NCBI RefSeq assembly: GCF_004799445.1
Contig: NZ_SSNA01000055.1
Location: forward strand, 159,817 to 223,816
Direction of reading: 5' to 3'
Origin: Bradyrhizobium sp.
GTDB taxonomy: Bacteria > Pseudomonadota > Alphaproteobacteria > Rhizobiales > Xanthobacteraceae
Length of the DNA: 64,000 nt
This document shows, piece after piece, positions 1 through 9,554 of the stretch; the stretch's first letter is position 1; each line of letters begins with the position of its first letter. Position numbers and translations under genes: made by a program. The notes beneath the pieces were generated by a model. The model ran no database searches and was not told the DNA's origin. It saw only the letters and a program-made list of their open reading frames with translations.

Positions 1-479
1 ATGCCGGTATCACGCGGGACAATCTGTTTGTGCAACTGCGTGACGAAGACTGGGACGAGGTCATCAAGGTGAATCTGACCGCGACCTTCCGCCTGGCCCG
101 CGCCGCGACCAGGCTGATGATGCGCAAGCGTTTCGGACGCATTATCGCGATCACGTCCGTCGTCGGCGTCACCGGCAACCCCGGCCAGGGCAACTACACC
201 GCATCGAAGGCCGGACTGATCGGGATGATCAAGACGCTGGGCGCGGAATATGCCAAGCGCAACGTGACCGCCAACTGCATCGCCCCCGGATTCATCGCGA
301 CCCCAATGACGGACGCGCTCAACGAAAAGCAGCGCGAAACGATCCTTTCCAAGGTTCCGGCCGGGCGACTCGGGACGCCACAGGAAATCGCTGCGGCGGC
401 AGTCTATCTCAGTTCGAACGAAGCGGCGTACGTCACCGGGCAGACCATTCACGTCAACGGCGGAATGGCCATGATCTGA
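1..479 (+). CDS. fabG: 3-oxoacyl-ACP reductase FabG, 5'-truncated
   Basis: NADPH-dependent reductase of the type II fatty-acid cycle, converting 3-oxoacyl-ACP to 3-hydroxyacyl-ACP in the cytoplasm. The gene enters from the left edge; the open frame begins at base 3 with AGITRDNLFVQ, so the Rossmann N-terminus lies outside the window. The short-chain dehydrogenase catalytic part is present: the Ser region (ITSVVG), the Tyr-x3-Lys motif YTASK at about 195-209, and the conserved PGFIATPMT and GQTIHVNGGMAM segments. acpP and fabF follow on the same strand, the usual fab gene order. The internal ATG at 30 is not the true start. Confidence 0.97.
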   Translation, partial: AGITRDNLFVQLRDEDWDEVIKVNLTATFRLARAATRLMMRKRFGRIIAITSVVGVTGNPGQGNYTASKAGLIGMIKTLGAEYAKRNVTANCIAPGFIATPMTDALNEKQRETILSKVPAGRLGTPQEIAAAAVYLSSNEAAYVTGQTIHVNGGMAMI

Positions 480-775
480 GGCGGTCGCCGGTCCCCTCGG
501 CGAGGCGAAACGCCCCTGGTGGCAGCCGATCCAGGCTTATAGTCAAGGCATGGGAAGTATGATAACCGAACCACCGGCGGATGGGCAAAGAACACCATTG
601 CAGGATATCGAAACCCTGTATATTGGCGGTGCGGAGCCTGCCGTCGTTCGCTGGGTCCGTGTCGGCCATGGCGGGGCCAAATCAAGACTATGCGCGATTG
701 CGAAGGAAATCTAACGACCACGATGGCTCGTACGTCTTGGGGTCGGGTCCAATGGAACAAGCACGAGGTTGAACG

Positions 776-1015
776 ATGAGTGAGATTGGCGAGCGGGTTA
801 AGAAGATCGTGGTCGAACACCTTGGTGTTGAACCCGAAAAAGTGGTCGACAACGCGAGCTTCATTGACGACCTCGGCGCCGACAGCCTCGATACCGTCGA
901 GCTTGTGATGGCGTTTGAGGAAGAGTTCGGCTGTGAAATTCCCGACGATGCCGCGGAGACGATCTTGACCGTCGGCGACGCGACAAAATTTCTCGAAAAG
1001 AACGCGAAAAGCTGA
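776..1015 (+). CDS. acpP: Acyl carrier protein AcpP
   Basis: Small acidic carrier of growing acyl chains in fatty-acid synthesis. At 79 residues it has the normal length. Ser37 in GADSLDTVE is the 4'-phosphopantetheine attachment site. The ATG at 776 follows a GAGG at suitable spacing. About 300 bp separate it from fabG, so it probably has its own promoter, although I could not identify a clear -35/-10 pair. A hairpin 25 bp downstream (1041-1070) may set the ratio of acpP to fabF message. Confidence 0.98.
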   Translation: MSEIGERVKKIVVEHLGVEPEKVVDNASFIDDLGADSLDTVELVMAFEEEFGCEIPDDAAETILTVGDATKFLEKNAKS

Positions 1016-1040
1016 CGCCCCCGCGCGGTGCTGACGAAGC

Positions 1041-1070
1041 CGGATGGGCCGCAGTTATGCGGTCCATCCG
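1041..1070 (+). terminator. Hairpin between acpP and fabF (attenuator-like)
   Basis: A 13-bp inverted repeat, cggatgggccgca (1041-1053) and tgcggtccatccg (1058-1070), encloses the 4-base loop gtta. It pairs fully in RNA through one G-U wobble. It lies 25 bp after the acpP stop and 43 bp before fabF. No U-tract follows, so it is more likely a partial terminator or an mRNA 3'-end stabiliser than a full stop. Confidence 0.55.
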
Positions 1071-1112
1071 CTTGTCGTCGGGGGCCGCGAATCGTGAGCT
1101 GGAGTGGTCGAT

Positions 1113-2378
1113 ATGAGGCGGGTTGTCGTCACGGGCCTCGGCATGGTGTCGCCACTTGGCTGCGGCGTCGAGCCGACCTGGAAACGTATCCTGAACAGCG
1201 AGAGTGGCGCGAAGAAAATCGACACGTTCGACGTCTCCGATCTGACCAGCCAGATCGCCTGCGTGATTCCGCGTGGCGATGGCACGAACGGCACATTCAA
1301 CCCCAACCAGTGGATGGAGCCGAAGGATCAGCGCAAGGTCGACGATTTCATCATTTTTGCCATGTGTGCCGCGCGCCAGGCGCTTGATGATGCCAATTGG
1401 CATCCGGTCACCGAAGACGATCGCTGCGCCACCGGGACCATGATCGGCTCCGGGATCGGCGGCTTGTCAGGCATCGCCGATACCGCGCTGCTTCTAAAGG
1501 AGCGCGGACCGCGCAAGGTATCGCCATTCTTCATTCCCGGGCGCCTGATCAATCTCGCCTCGGGTTATGTGTCGATCGAGCACGGTCTCAAGGGTCCCAA
1601 CCATGCCGTGGTGACGGCTTGTTCGACCGGAGCGCACGCGATCGGCGATGCAAGCCGGCTGATTGCGCTTGGGGATGCCGAGGTGATGGTGGCCGGCGGA
1701 ACCGAATCGCCGATTTGCCGGCTGTCGATGGCGGGTTTTTGCGCGTCGCGCGCGTTATCGACCGCGTTCAACGAAACGCCGGAGAAGGCATCGCGCCCCT
1801 ATGACAGGGACCGCGACGGCTTCGTGATGGGCGAAGGCGCCGGCATCGTGGTGCTTGAAGAATATCAACATGCGAAAAATCGCGGAGCAAAGATCTACGC
1901 GGAGGTGATCGGCTACGGACTGTCCGGGGATGCCTATCATATCACCTCGCCGTCGCCGGACGGTGACGGTGCGTTCCGCAGCATGAGCGCCGCCATGAAG
2001 CGCGCTGGAATTACTTCTTCCGATATCGATTATATCAACGCGCACGGAACATCGACGCAGGTCGGTGACGAAATCGAACTGGGTGCGGTGGAGCGGCTCC
2101 TCGGCAACGCCGCCTCGCGGGTATCGATGTCGTCGACCAAGTCGTCCACGGGACATTTGCTGGGCGCCGCCGGGGCGATCGAAACCATTTTCAGTATCCT
2201 GGCGATTCGCGATAATATCGCGCCACCGACGATCAATCTTGAGAATCCGTCGGTACAAACGGCGATCGATCTCGTGCCGCAAACGCCGCGTAAGCGCGAA
2301 ATCAACGTCGCGCTATCGAATTCATTCGGTTTCGGGGGCACCAACGCGTCCGTGATCGTGCAGCGCGTGGCCAACTGA
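1113..2378 (+). CDS. fabF: 3-oxoacyl-ACP synthase II (FabF)
   Basis: Condensing enzyme that elongates acyl-ACP with malonyl-ACP. The 421-residue length matches the family. Catalytic residues are visible: Cys170 in VTACSTGAHA, His311 in NAHGTSTQ, and Lys343 and His348 in STKSSTGHLLGAAG. The C-terminal SNSFGFGGTNAS motif is also present. I chose the ATG at 1113 because GGAG at about 1100-1103 is correctly spaced for it, whereas the in-frame GTG at 1104 would sit directly on that site. It lies downstream of acpP and upstream of mltG. Confidence 0.97.
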   Translation: MRRVVVTGLGMVSPLGCGVEPTWKRILNSESGAKKIDTFDVSDLTSQIACVIPRGDGTNGTFNPNQWMEPKDQRKVDDFIIFAMCAARQALDDANWHPVTEDDRCATGTMIGSGIGGLSGIADTALLLKERGPRKVSPFFIPGRLINLASGYVSIEHGLKGPNHAVVTACSTGAHAIGDASRLIALGDAEVMVAGGTESPICRLSMAGFCASRALSTAFNETPEKASRPYDRDRDGFVMGEGAGIVVLEEYQHAKNRGAKIYAEVIGYGLSGDAYHITSPSPDGDGAFRSMSAAMKRAGITSSDIDYINAHGTSTQVGDEIELGAVERLLGNAASRVSMSSTKSSTGHLLGAAGAIETIFSILAIRDNIAPPTINLENPSVQTAIDLVPQTPRKREINVALSNSFGFGGTNASVIVQRVAN

Positions 2379-2510
2379 CGCGTTCTATCAAAGTAGAAGT
2401 CCACCGTTTCGCCGCATTCGGTGATAATTCCTAGATGCGGGCGTAAACTACCGGCCGATGCAGGAGTTTTGCGAGGCCACGATTGAACCGACAGGATTCA
2501 GGTTGCATCG

Positions 2511-3788
2511 ATGAGTGAGAGGCCGCCCATTTCGCCACGGAGTCCGCGCGCCGCGCTGGAGCCAGAGCAGGTTCCACCGCCGCCGAAGCGATCCGAGCGT
2601 GCCCGCAATCCATTCGTCGTCGTCGGCAACGCGATTATCACCGTCGTGCTGGTGTTGATGATCGGCGTCGGTGGCACCTACATCTACGGCAAGCAGAAGA
2701 TCGAGGCTCCCGGCCCCTTGCAAGAGGACAAGGTCGTCAACATTCCGGCGCGGGCGGGAATGACCGACATTGCCGATATTCTGCAGCGTGAAGGCGTGAT
2801 CGACAACAATCGCTGGGCGTTCATCGGCAGCGTGTTCGCGCTGAAGGCGCGCTCCGAGCTCAAGCCCGGCGAATATTCGTTTCAGAAGAACGCCAGTCTG
2901 CGCGATGTCATCGGCACCATGGTGGAAGGCAAGGTGGTTCAGCACGCCGTCACGATTCCCGAGGGCTTGACCTCCGAACAGATCGTGGCCCGGCTCTCCG
3001 ACAACGATATTTTCTCCGGTTCGGTGCGTGAGGTGCCGCGCGAAGGCACGTTGTTGCCGGAAACCTACAAGTTCCCGCGCGGCACTCCGCGTGATCAGGT
3101 GATCGCGCGCATGCAACAGACGCAGAAACGCGTGTTGGCGGAAATCTGGGAGCGCCGCAATCCGGACATCCCGATCAAGACGCCGGAGCAGCTGGTGACG
3201 CTGGCCTCGATCGTCGAGAAGGAAACCGGAAAGGCGGACGAGCGCAGCCGGGTTGCCGCGGTCTTCGTCAATCGGTTGCGCCAGAAAATAAAGCTGCAAT
3301 CGGATCCGACCATCATCTATGGGCTGGTCGGTGGCAAGGGAACGCTGGGTCGTCCGATCAAGCGCAGCGAAATCCAGCAGCCGTCGCCATACAATACCTA
3401 TGTGGTCGACGGGCTGCCGCCTGGACCGATCGCCAATCCGGGGCGCGCCTCTCTGGAAGCGGCTGCCAATCCGGCGCGAACGCGCGATCTGTTCTTCGTC
3501 GCCGATGGTACCGGTGGCCATGCCTTTAGCGACACGTACGATCTGCATCAGAAAAACGTCGCCAAGCTTCGGACGATGGAAAAGCAGATCCAGAACGATA
3601 CGGTCGAACCGGCCGACGATCCCGCGCCGGCCGCGGCGGGCACACCGGGCGACGCCGCCCCAACGGCAACGACGGCAAAGCCGGTCCCGGCAAAAAAACC
3701 GGCGCGTAGTTCTTCGCCGGCCCGGCAGGGCGCGGCCCAATCGACGGTGTTGCCCCCGACGGTGTCGCCCCCGGTGGTTCAGCAATAG
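2511..3788 (+). CDS. mltG: Endolytic murein transglycosylase MltG (YceG family)
   Basis: Inner-membrane lytic transglycosylase thought to cut nascent glycan strands and terminate their growth. The order is a proline-rich cytoplasmic N-terminus, one membrane segment at about residues 35-58, a LysM-like region, and the YceG domain with the conserved SIVEKET motif. Glu236 is the probable catalytic residue, followed by LQSDPTIIYGL. The last 60 or so residues are a low-complexity Ala/Pro/Thr tail typical of this genus group rather than of enterobacterial MltG. In Bradyrhizobium relatives it commonly follows fabF. The ribosome-binding site before 2511 is weak. Confidence 0.95.
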   Translation: MSERPPISPRSPRAALEPEQVPPPPKRSERARNPFVVVGNAIITVVLVLMIGVGGTYIYGKQKIEAPGPLQEDKVVNIPARAGMTDIADILQREGVIDNNRWAFIGSVFALKARSELKPGEYSFQKNASLRDVIGTMVEGKVVQHAVTIPEGLTSEQIVARLSDNDIFSGSVREVPREGTLLPETYKFPRGTPRDQVIARMQQTQKRVLAEIWERRNPDIPIKTPEQLVTLASIVEKETGKADERSRVAAVFVNRLRQKIKLQSDPTIIYGLVGGKGTLGRPIKRSEIQQPSPYNTYVVDGLPPGPIANPGRASLEAAANPARTRDLFFVADGTGGHAFSDTYDLHQKNVAKLRTMEKQIQNDTVEPADDPAPAAAGTPGDAAPTATTAKPVPAKKPARSSSPARQGAAQSTVLPPTVSPPVVQQ

Positions 3789-3827
3789 TTGTACAGGCCG
3801 CACGCCGGTAGCAAAATCCACCTGACC

Positions 3828-3905
3828 CGAAAACACGCCTGCCGTTTGACTGGCGCTTGTCCCGGTCGCAAAAGCGGTATCCACTTTTGCCGAATACGCG
3901 CTAAG
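3828..3905. repeat. Intergenic palindromic repeat between mltG and yicC
   Basis: The mltG-yicC gap holds a hairpin, GCAAAAG (3868-3874) and CTTTTGC (3884-3890), around a 9-base loop. The loop with its flank reads cggtatccactt, a 12-mer also found in the repeat at 29741-29830 (29803-29814). A cgaaaacacgc segment nearby resembles the cgaaaacgc arm of that element. It looks like a diverged member of the same repeat family. Confidence 0.5.
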
Positions 3906-3964
3906 CTCGCACAGTTCGCGCTTGCGAATCTCAAGCGCCAAGCCTTATCGGAGAATTTCACGCG

Positions 3965-4852
3965 ATGGCCCTGTCGAGCATGACCGGCTTTGCCCGAAGC
4001 CACGGCGCCAGCGGACCGTACGCGTTCGAATGGGAACTAAAGTCGGTTAACGCCAAGGGCTTCGACCTTCGCATGCGGCTGCCGCCCGGATGGGACGACC
4101 TCGAGGCATTGGCAAAGAAGCGGGCCGGCGAAGTGCTGTCGCGGGGCACCGTGTACGCCAATTTGAGCGTCAAGCGTGCCAACGCGGCGTCGGGCATTCG
4201 AATCAACGAAGAGGTTCTGGCGTCGATCGTGAAGGTTGCAGGGGTGCTCGCCGGCAAGATCGACGCGGTGGCGCCGAGCATCGATGGGCTGCTGGCCATC
4301 AAGGGCGTCATCGAAGTCGTCGAGCCGGAAAGCGACGAGGCGGAAGACACGGCGGCGAGGGCTGCCGCGGCGGCGGCGTTCGAGCAGGCGCTCGCCAATC
4401 TCGTTGCAATGCGCCAGCGCGAGGGCGTCGCGCTCGGGCAGATCCTGTCGCAGCGCATGGATGAGATCGAGCGGCTGGCGAAGCAGGCCGAGATCGCGCC
4501 CGGCCGCAAGCCCGACGCCATCAAGGCGCGGCTAGCCGAGCAGATCGCCGCGTTGCTTGACTCATCCGACCGGTTCGATCCTGATCGGCTCAATCAGGAA
4601 GCGCTTCTGATCGCTGCAAAGGCCGACATTCGCGAAGAACTCGATCGCATTGCCTCGCACATCGCGCAGGCCCGCGAGATGATCGGCAAAGGCGGCCCGG
4701 TCGGACGACGGCTGGACTTCCTGGCGCAGGAATTCAATCGCGAGGTCAATACCTGCTGCTCCAAGTCCAACGATCTCGAATTGACCAAGACCGGCCTCGA
4801 AATGAAGAACGTCGTGGAGCAGTTCCGCGAGCAGGTCCAGAATCTGGAGTGA
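3965..4852 (+). CDS. YicC/YloC family endoribonuclease
   Basis: The 295-residue protein begins MALSSMTGFAR, the family's signature start, and ends with the DUF1732 region (GRRLDFLAQEFNREVNT, then SKSNDLELTKTGLEMKNVVEQ). YicC proteins are reported to be endoribonucleases that act on RNA. The charged, probably coiled-coil middle (residues 110-220) is typical. The gap to gmk is 3 bp, so the two are almost certainly co-transcribed, and YicC next to gmk is a widely conserved arrangement. Confidence 0.93.
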   Translation: MALSSMTGFARSHGASGPYAFEWELKSVNAKGFDLRMRLPPGWDDLEALAKKRAGEVLSRGTVYANLSVKRANAASGIRINEEVLASIVKVAGVLAGKIDAVAPSIDGLLAIKGVIEVVEPESDEAEDTAARAAAAAAFEQALANLVAMRQREGVALGQILSQRMDEIERLAKQAEIAPGRKPDAIKARLAEQIAALLDSSDRFDPDRLNQEALLIAAKADIREELDRIASHIAQAREMIGKGGPVGRRLDFLAQEFNREVNTCCSKSNDLELTKTGLEMKNVVEQFREQVQNLE

Positions 4853-4855
4853 GGC

Positions 4856-5515
4856 ATGGCGGCGGCTGGTCACGGCTTTGACAGGGTGGAACGGCGCGGA
4901 TTGATGTTCGTGCTGTCGTCGCCATCGGGCGCGGGAAAGACCACGCTGTCGCGGCTGTTGATCGAGCGAATGCCCGGGCTGAAGATGTCGGTGTCGGCGA
5001 CGACGCGGCCGATGCGACCCGGTGAGGTCGAGGGCCGCGATTACCGGTTTGTCGACAAATCCAGCTTCGAACAGATGGCAACGCGGGACGAACTGCTTGA
5101 ATGGGCCACGGTGTTCGACAATCGCTACGGCACCCCGCGAGCGCCCGTCGAAGCAGCCTTGTCGGCCGGACAGGACGTGCTGTTCGACATCGACTGGCAG
5201 GGCACCCAGCAGCTGCGCGAAAAGGCCCGGGCGGATGTGGTCAGCGTGTTTATCCTGCCACCGTCGGCGGCCGATCTTGAAAAGCGGCTTCATACCCGCG
5301 CCCAGGATAGCGATGCGGTGATACGCGGGCGCATGAGCCGCGCGACGCATGAATTGAGCCATTGGGCGGAGTACGACTATATCGTCATCAATCACGACGT
5401 CGACGAAGCGTTCGCCGAGGTGCAGTCGATCCTGAAGGCCGAGCGGCTTAAGCGCGAACGCCGTACCGGTTTGACGACGTTCGTGCGGGAGCTGCAGCGG
5501 CAGCTGGAGAAATAG
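4856..5515 (+). CDS. gmk: Guanylate kinase
   Basis: Phosphorylates GMP to GDP with ATP. The 219-residue protein carries the P-loop SPSGAGKT at residues 22-29. The GMP-binding region follows (SATTRPMRPGEVEGRDYRFV), then the lid and helical regions. The N-terminal extension of about 15 residues before the first strand is normal for alphaproteobacteria. It starts 3 bp after yicC and is the last gene of this plus-strand run. It converges on the minus-strand gene that ends at 5523. Confidence 0.97.
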   Translation: MAAAGHGFDRVERRGLMFVLSSPSGAGKTTLSRLLIERMPGLKMSVSATTRPMRPGEVEGRDYRFVDKSSFEQMATRDELLEWATVFDNRYGTPRAPVEAALSAGQDVLFDIDWQGTQQLREKARADVVSVFILPPSAADLEKRLHTRAQDSDAVIRGRMSRATHELSHWAEYDYIVINHDVDEAFAEVQSILKAERLKRERRTGLTTFVRELQRQLEK

Positions 5516-5522
5516 CTCGGCG

Positions 5523-6407
5523 TCACCTTGGCGCTCGCTCCGATATCCGCGAGAAAAATTCCGCAAACCTGTCGTTCGGGTCGCCAGCTTCGCCGAAACC
5601 CCTGGAAAATCGGGCCCTGTGCGGAAGGACATGCGCGCCTCGCCGGTCCGACAGCGCAATGCGGTCGTCATCCGTCGAATCCCGGATCGGGCGCCGCCGG
5701 GCACGAACCCGACCTCGTCGCGCGCGGCCGAATTTGAAGAAGAGGCTTGCGGAGATGCCGGCGAGAGCCAGGGCACCGACGACAGCGGCCAGCAACATCG
5801 GGATCGAACCGGGCGGGCTTTGCGAGGTATCCGCGACGGCGAGAGTAACCGGGGCAACCACGGGCGGCGGTGCGGCTACTACATTTGTGGGCGTGTTTGC
5901 CGCCACATTGCCGGTCGCCGGCCGCGGAACGGATGCCGGGCTCACGCCCGACGGTTCGGGCCAGCGCGAAGCCACCACGGATAACGGCCCGTTCGCATCC
6001 GAAGCATTCGTGCGTAGGGCATCATTCAATCCGGCTGCATTCGTCGGCAAAGCGGGGTTCGGCGCCTCGTTGCGGTAGGACTGTGCGGGCAGCTCGGCGT
6101 GGGCGTTGGCCACCGACTGTTGCATCGCCGTTTCTGCTTCCGGCGGAGGCAGCCTCGCCGATGGCGAAGTGTTCTGAGGTGCAGTTTGCGAAAGCTTGTC
6201 GCCTTCCTCGCGGAGATACCAGCAATGGCGTTTGGTGGGATGTTCGATGCGGTAGTACCAATGGCTGCCCGCGGGCGTCGGGCCTTTCGGACCGGCAAGA
6301 CAATCATCGGCCGCGACCGTCTCGCTGTGCGATGTCGTTGTGAGCGGGGCGCCCGCCAGAATACTGGCGAAGATGGCCGACACAAATCTCGCACTTCGGT
6401 TTGGCAT
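5523..6407 (-). CDS. Secreted/anchored hypothetical protein with one C-terminal membrane segment
   Basis: I do not recognise a function. The 294-residue protein has an N-terminal signal-like segment (SARFVSAIFASILAGAP). A short conserved-looking domain follows, rich in Trp, Tyr and Cys (GSHWYYRIEHPTKRHCWYL). After this come a long low-complexity Ala/Pro/Thr linker and a membrane segment near residues 205-228 (MLLAAVVGALALAGISASLF), then an Arg-rich tail. This suggests a small periplasmic domain tethered to the inner membrane. I chose the ATG at 6407 over 6413 because AGGAG is spaced correctly only for 6407. Confidence 0.8.
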   Translation of the reverse strand: MPNRSARFVSAIFASILAGAPLTTTSHSETVAADDCLAGPKGPTPAGSHWYYRIEHPTKRHCWYLREEGDKLSQTAPQNTSPSARLPPPEAETAMQQSVANAHAELPAQSYRNEAPNPALPTNAAGLNDALRTNASDANGPLSVVASRWPEPSGVSPASVPRPATGNVAANTPTNVVAAPPPVVAPVTLAVADTSQSPPGSIPMLLAAVVGALALAGISASLFFKFGRARRGRVRARRRPIRDSTDDDRIALSDRRGAHVLPHRARFSRGFGEAGDPNDRFAEFFSRISERAPR

Positions 6408-6616
6408 GTGCATCTCCTACGCAATACTTGGCATGCCAAATCTCCTCAAAAACTTGGGTCGCAATGCGCCGCAAATCCGGACGGTGTGGGGCTTAATTCG
6501 GGCCTCCCGTCATTTCCGAAGGGCCGGGCAGCGGCGCAAAAAGGGCGTCTTTGTGTTGCGTCGAGGCGGCGTCACTCGCTCGCGAGCCCGTCGCGAGGCG
6601 GCGAAACCCTCCACCT

Positions 6617-7675
6617 TTAGTTTTTCAGCACGATGCGCCCGACGACCTTTCCAGCCCGCAATGCATCGATCCATTTCTGGACATCGGTCATCGGCTCCTC
6701 CTTCATCGGCGTCGGTTTGATTTTCCCGGCACGTGCCAGGGCCATCAACTCCTGCGCCTCGGCCAGCGTTCCCACCATGAAGCCTTCGATGGTCATGCGC
6801 TTGTAGATCCATTGCACCATCGGCAGGCTGAAATTGCCGCCCATCAGTCCGGAAACCACGATCTTGCCGCCGCGCGCGAGCACCGAAACCGCAAATGCCA
6901 TCGATTTCTCGTTGCCGGCGAAATCGACGATTTCGTCGAAGCCGCCTTCGGTTTCCCTGAGGATGCGCTTTGCCACGTCTGCTTCCGAGGGATCGTAGGC
7001 GACATCGGCGCCGTTCTGCAGCGCCGTTTCGCGCGCGGCAGGACTCAAATCCGCCACCGAGACCTTCTGCTTGAACATGGCATGGGCAAATGCCAGCCCC
7101 ATCATGCCGACGCCGCCGAGGCCGATCAGCAGCAGGTTGCGCTGCCGCGGCCGATCGACCAGGCGCTTCAGCGCGCCATAGGCGGTCACGCCGGAGCACA
7201 TCAAGGTGGCCGCCTGATTGACCGGCAGCGGATCGTACTCCAGCAGGTATTTTGCATCGGGCACCAGCACATGGCTGGCGAAACCGCCGTCGATGGCGAC
7301 GCCGAGAAAGCGCTGCTTGGCGCAGAGATTTTCGTTGCCCAGGAGACAGTCGCGGCATTGTCCGCAGCCGATCCACGGGAATACCGCTCGCTTTGCGCCG
7401 ATCAGGTCCGTAGATGCGTCGGGGCCGACTTCCTCGACGATTCCGGCAATCTCGTGCCCCAGCGTGAACGGCAGCGTCATGCCGCGCGTGGTATCGAGCT
7501 TCTTGCCGCCGCCGAGATCAGCATAGCCATCCTGGATGTGAAGGTCGGAATGGCACAGTCCGCAGCGCTCTATCCGGACCAGCACTTCCCTGGCCATCGG
7601 CTTCGGTGTCTCGATGATGGTTTCGCACAGCGGCGCATCGAATTTGACAAGCGATTGACGACGCATCAGCGCCAT
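6617..7675 (-). CDS. Zinc-dependent alcohol dehydrogenase (MDR family)
   Basis: Medium-chain NAD(P)-dependent alcohol dehydrogenase of 352 residues. The catalytic-zinc residue Cys38 (CGLCHSD) and the GHEIAGIVEEVG block with His74-Glu75 are present. So are the four structural-zinc cysteines 104, 107, 110 and 118 (CGQCRDCLLGNENLC). The Rossmann motif is LIGLGGVGMMGL. The start at 7675 is supported by AGGAGG seven bases upstream. It sits 23 bp after rsmA on the same strand and may be the distal gene of that operon. The substrate cannot be read from the sequence. Confidence 0.9.
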   Translation of the reverse strand: MALMRRQSLVKFDAPLCETIIETPKPMAREVLVRIERCGLCHSDLHIQDGYADLGGGKKLDTTRGMTLPFTLGHEIAGIVEEVGPDASTDLIGAKRAVFPWIGCGQCRDCLLGNENLCAKQRFLGVAIDGGFASHVLVPDAKYLLEYDPLPVNQAATLMCSGVTAYGALKRLVDRPRQRNLLLIGLGGVGMMGLAFAHAMFKQKVSVADLSPAARETALQNGADVAYDPSEADVAKRILRETEGGFDEIVDFAGNEKSMAFAVSVLARGGKIVVSGLMGGNFSLPMVQWIYKRMTIEGFMVGTLAEAQELMALARAGKIKPTPMKEEPMTDVQKWIDALRAGKVVGRIVLKN

Positions 7676-7698
7676 GGCGTTTCCTCCTCAGGGGACGT

Positions 7699-8553
7699 TC
7701 AACCAGTACTGCGTATATCGGTCAATTCCCGCGCCATGGCAACAAAGCCGCCAACCGGGATGGTTTCGGCGCGTCGGGTCAAATCGACGTGGGCTGCCGT
7801 GGCCAGCCGGGCCGGGTCGACCGCCAGTGATTTGAGACTTTGCCGCAACATTTTCCGCCGCTGGCCGAATGCCGCCGCCGCCACCTGCTCCAGCGCGCGG
7901 CGGTCGCACGCCTCCGGGGCGAGGCGCGGCACCAATCGCACCACCGACGAGGTGACCTTGGGTTGCGGCACGAAAGCGGCCGGAGAAATATCGAACAGGA
8001 TCTTGGTCTCGGCGCGCCAGTTCGCGAGCACGCCCAGCCGTCCATAGGCTTCGTCGTTCTCGCGCGCGACGATGCGTTCGGCTACTTCGCGCTGGAACAT
8101 CAGCACCATCATGTCGTACCAGGGCGGCCACGGCTCGATCGACAGCCAGTCGATCAACAGCGCGGTTGCGATGTTGTAGGGCAGGTTGGCGACGATTTTC
8201 GCGCGGGTAGCCCCCAGCAGTGGCCGCGGATCGAAATGCTGCGCGTCGGCGCAGACGATCTCCAGGCGTCCCGGATATCGCCTTGAAATCTCTTCGAGAG
8301 CCGGAACGGCGCGCTGGTCGCGCTCCACCGCGATCACGTGCCGCGCACCCAACGCCAGCAAGGCGCGGGTCAGCCCACCCGGGCCGGGGCCAATCTCGAC
8401 GACGGTTGCATCTTCAAGCGGCCCCGCGGCGCGCGCGATCCGCGCGGTGAGATTGAGGTCCAGCAGAAAATTCTGGCCGAGCGATTTGCGAGCTGACAGG
8501 GCATAGTGGCGAATGACCTCGCGAAGCGGCGGAAGGTCATCGATCGCGCTCAT
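7699..8553 (-). CDS. rsmA: 16S rRNA dimethyladenosine transferase RsmA (KsgA)
   Basis: SAM-dependent enzyme that dimethylates two adjacent adenines near the 3' end of 16S rRNA during small-subunit maturation. The 284-residue protein contains [10 protein letters not shown], the SAM-binding [11 protein letters not shown] motif and the catalytic NLPYNIAT motif. Its ATG overlaps the pdxA stop in an ATGA (8550-8553), indicating translational coupling. The pdxA-rsmA pair downstream of surA and lptD is a widely conserved cluster. Confidence 0.97.
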   Translation of the reverse strand: MSAIDDLPPLREVIRHYALSARKSLGQNFLLDLNLTARIARAAGPLEDATVVEIGPGPGGLTRALLALGARHVIAVERDQRAVPALEEISRRYPGRLEIVCADAQHFDPRPLLGATRAKIVANLPYNIATALLIDWLSIEPWPPWYDMMVLMFQREVAERIVARENDEAYGRLGVLANWRAETKILFDISPAAFVPQPKVTSSVVRLVPRLAPEACDRRALEQVAAAAFGQRRKMLRQSLKSLAVDPARLATAAHVDLTRRAETIPVGGFVAMARELTDIRSTG

Positions 8554-9551
8554 TCCGGCTGCGCATTCGCCATGCGGGCGGCCAGCCGCAACGCCGCGAT
8601 CAAACTCGCCGGATTCGCCTTGCCGGTTCCGGCGATGTCAAAGGCCGTGCCATGATCGGGCGATGTCCGAATGAACGGTAACCCCAGCGTCACGTTGACG
8701 GCATCCTCGAATGCCACCGTCTTGATCGGGATCAGCGCTTGATCGTGATACATGCAGATCGCGCAATCATAGGTCTTGCGCGCCGCCTCGTGGAACATGG
8801 TGTCCGCCGGCAACGGCCCCCTGATCGCGATGCCTTCGCCGCGCAGGATATCGATGGCGGGCGCCACGATGGTTTTTTCCTCGGTCCCGAGCGAGCCTTC
8901 TTCGCCGGCATGCGGATTGAGACCGGATACTGCGAGGCGCGGATTGGCGAGGCCGAAACGGGCTTTCAACGCCGCGACCACGATCCGGGCCGTGGTGACG
9001 ATCAGCTCACTGGAAAGCTGCGCGATCGCCTCACGCAGCGAAACATGGATCGTCACGGGCACCACGACGAGGGCAGGGGACCACAGCATCATGACCGGTT
9101 GCGGCGAATGGCCGTCCGTCGCCGCGAGCTCGGCAAGGTACTCGGTATGACCGGGATGCCGGAACCCGGCCCGATAAAGAACGCTCTTGGCAATCGGATT
9201 GGTCACCACCGCGCTGGCCCGTCCGGCGATGACATCGCCGACCGCGTGGCGAATCGAGGCCATGGCGGCCTCGGCGCTGGTGCCGTCCGGGATACCGGGC
9301 TGTGCCGTCGCCGGATCGCCGGTGACAACCACCGGCAGAGCGTCCGCGAACGCATCGCAGGCCTCCTCCGCGCGAACTTCAGCGAGCCTGAGCTCGAGTC
9401 CAATCGCCTTTGCCCGATGCCGGAGCAGGTCGGGATCGCCGCGCAGGTAGAACGCCGGGAGCTTCAGCTCGTTGCGGCGGAGCCACGCCTTGATGGTAAT
9501 ATCAGGCCCGATACCCGCGGGTTCGCCGGATGTCAGCGCGAGCGGTGCCAT
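8550..9551 (-). CDS. pdxA: 4-hydroxythreonine-4-phosphate dehydrogenase PdxA
   Basis: NAD-dependent, metal-binding enzyme of the DXP-dependent pyridoxal 5'-phosphate pathway. The 333-residue protein has the family landmarks [13 protein letters not shown] at the N-terminus, the metal-ligand region [10 protein letters not shown], the phosphate-binding NPHAGEEG, and [15 protein letters not shown] near the C-terminus. It lies 3 bp after surA and overlaps rsmA by 4 bp, so it belongs to the lpt-surA-pdxA-rsmA operon. Confidence 0.97.
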   Translation of the reverse strand: MAPLALTSGEPAGIGPDITIKAWLRRNELKLPAFYLRGDPDLLRHRAKAIGLELRLAEVRAEEACDAFADALPVVVTGDPATAQPGIPDGTSAEAAMASIRHAVGDVIAGRASAVVTNPIAKSVLYRAGFRHPGHTEYLAELAATDGHSPQPVMMLWSPALVVVPVTIHVSLREAIAQLSSELIVTTARIVVAALKARFGLANPRLAVSGLNPHAGEEGSLGTEEKTIVAPAIDILRGEGIAIRGPLPADTMFHEAARKTYDCAICMYHDQALIPIKTVAFEDAVNVTLGLPFIRTSPDHGTAFDIAGTGKANPASLIAALRLAARMANAQPE

Positions 9552-9554
9552 ACG

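Noticed and set aside
2448..3941. Long minus-strand open frame of about 500 codons across mltG
   Set aside because: It runs opposite to a well-identified gene, has an Arg/His-rich translation without family resemblance, and follows the third-position bias of mltG.
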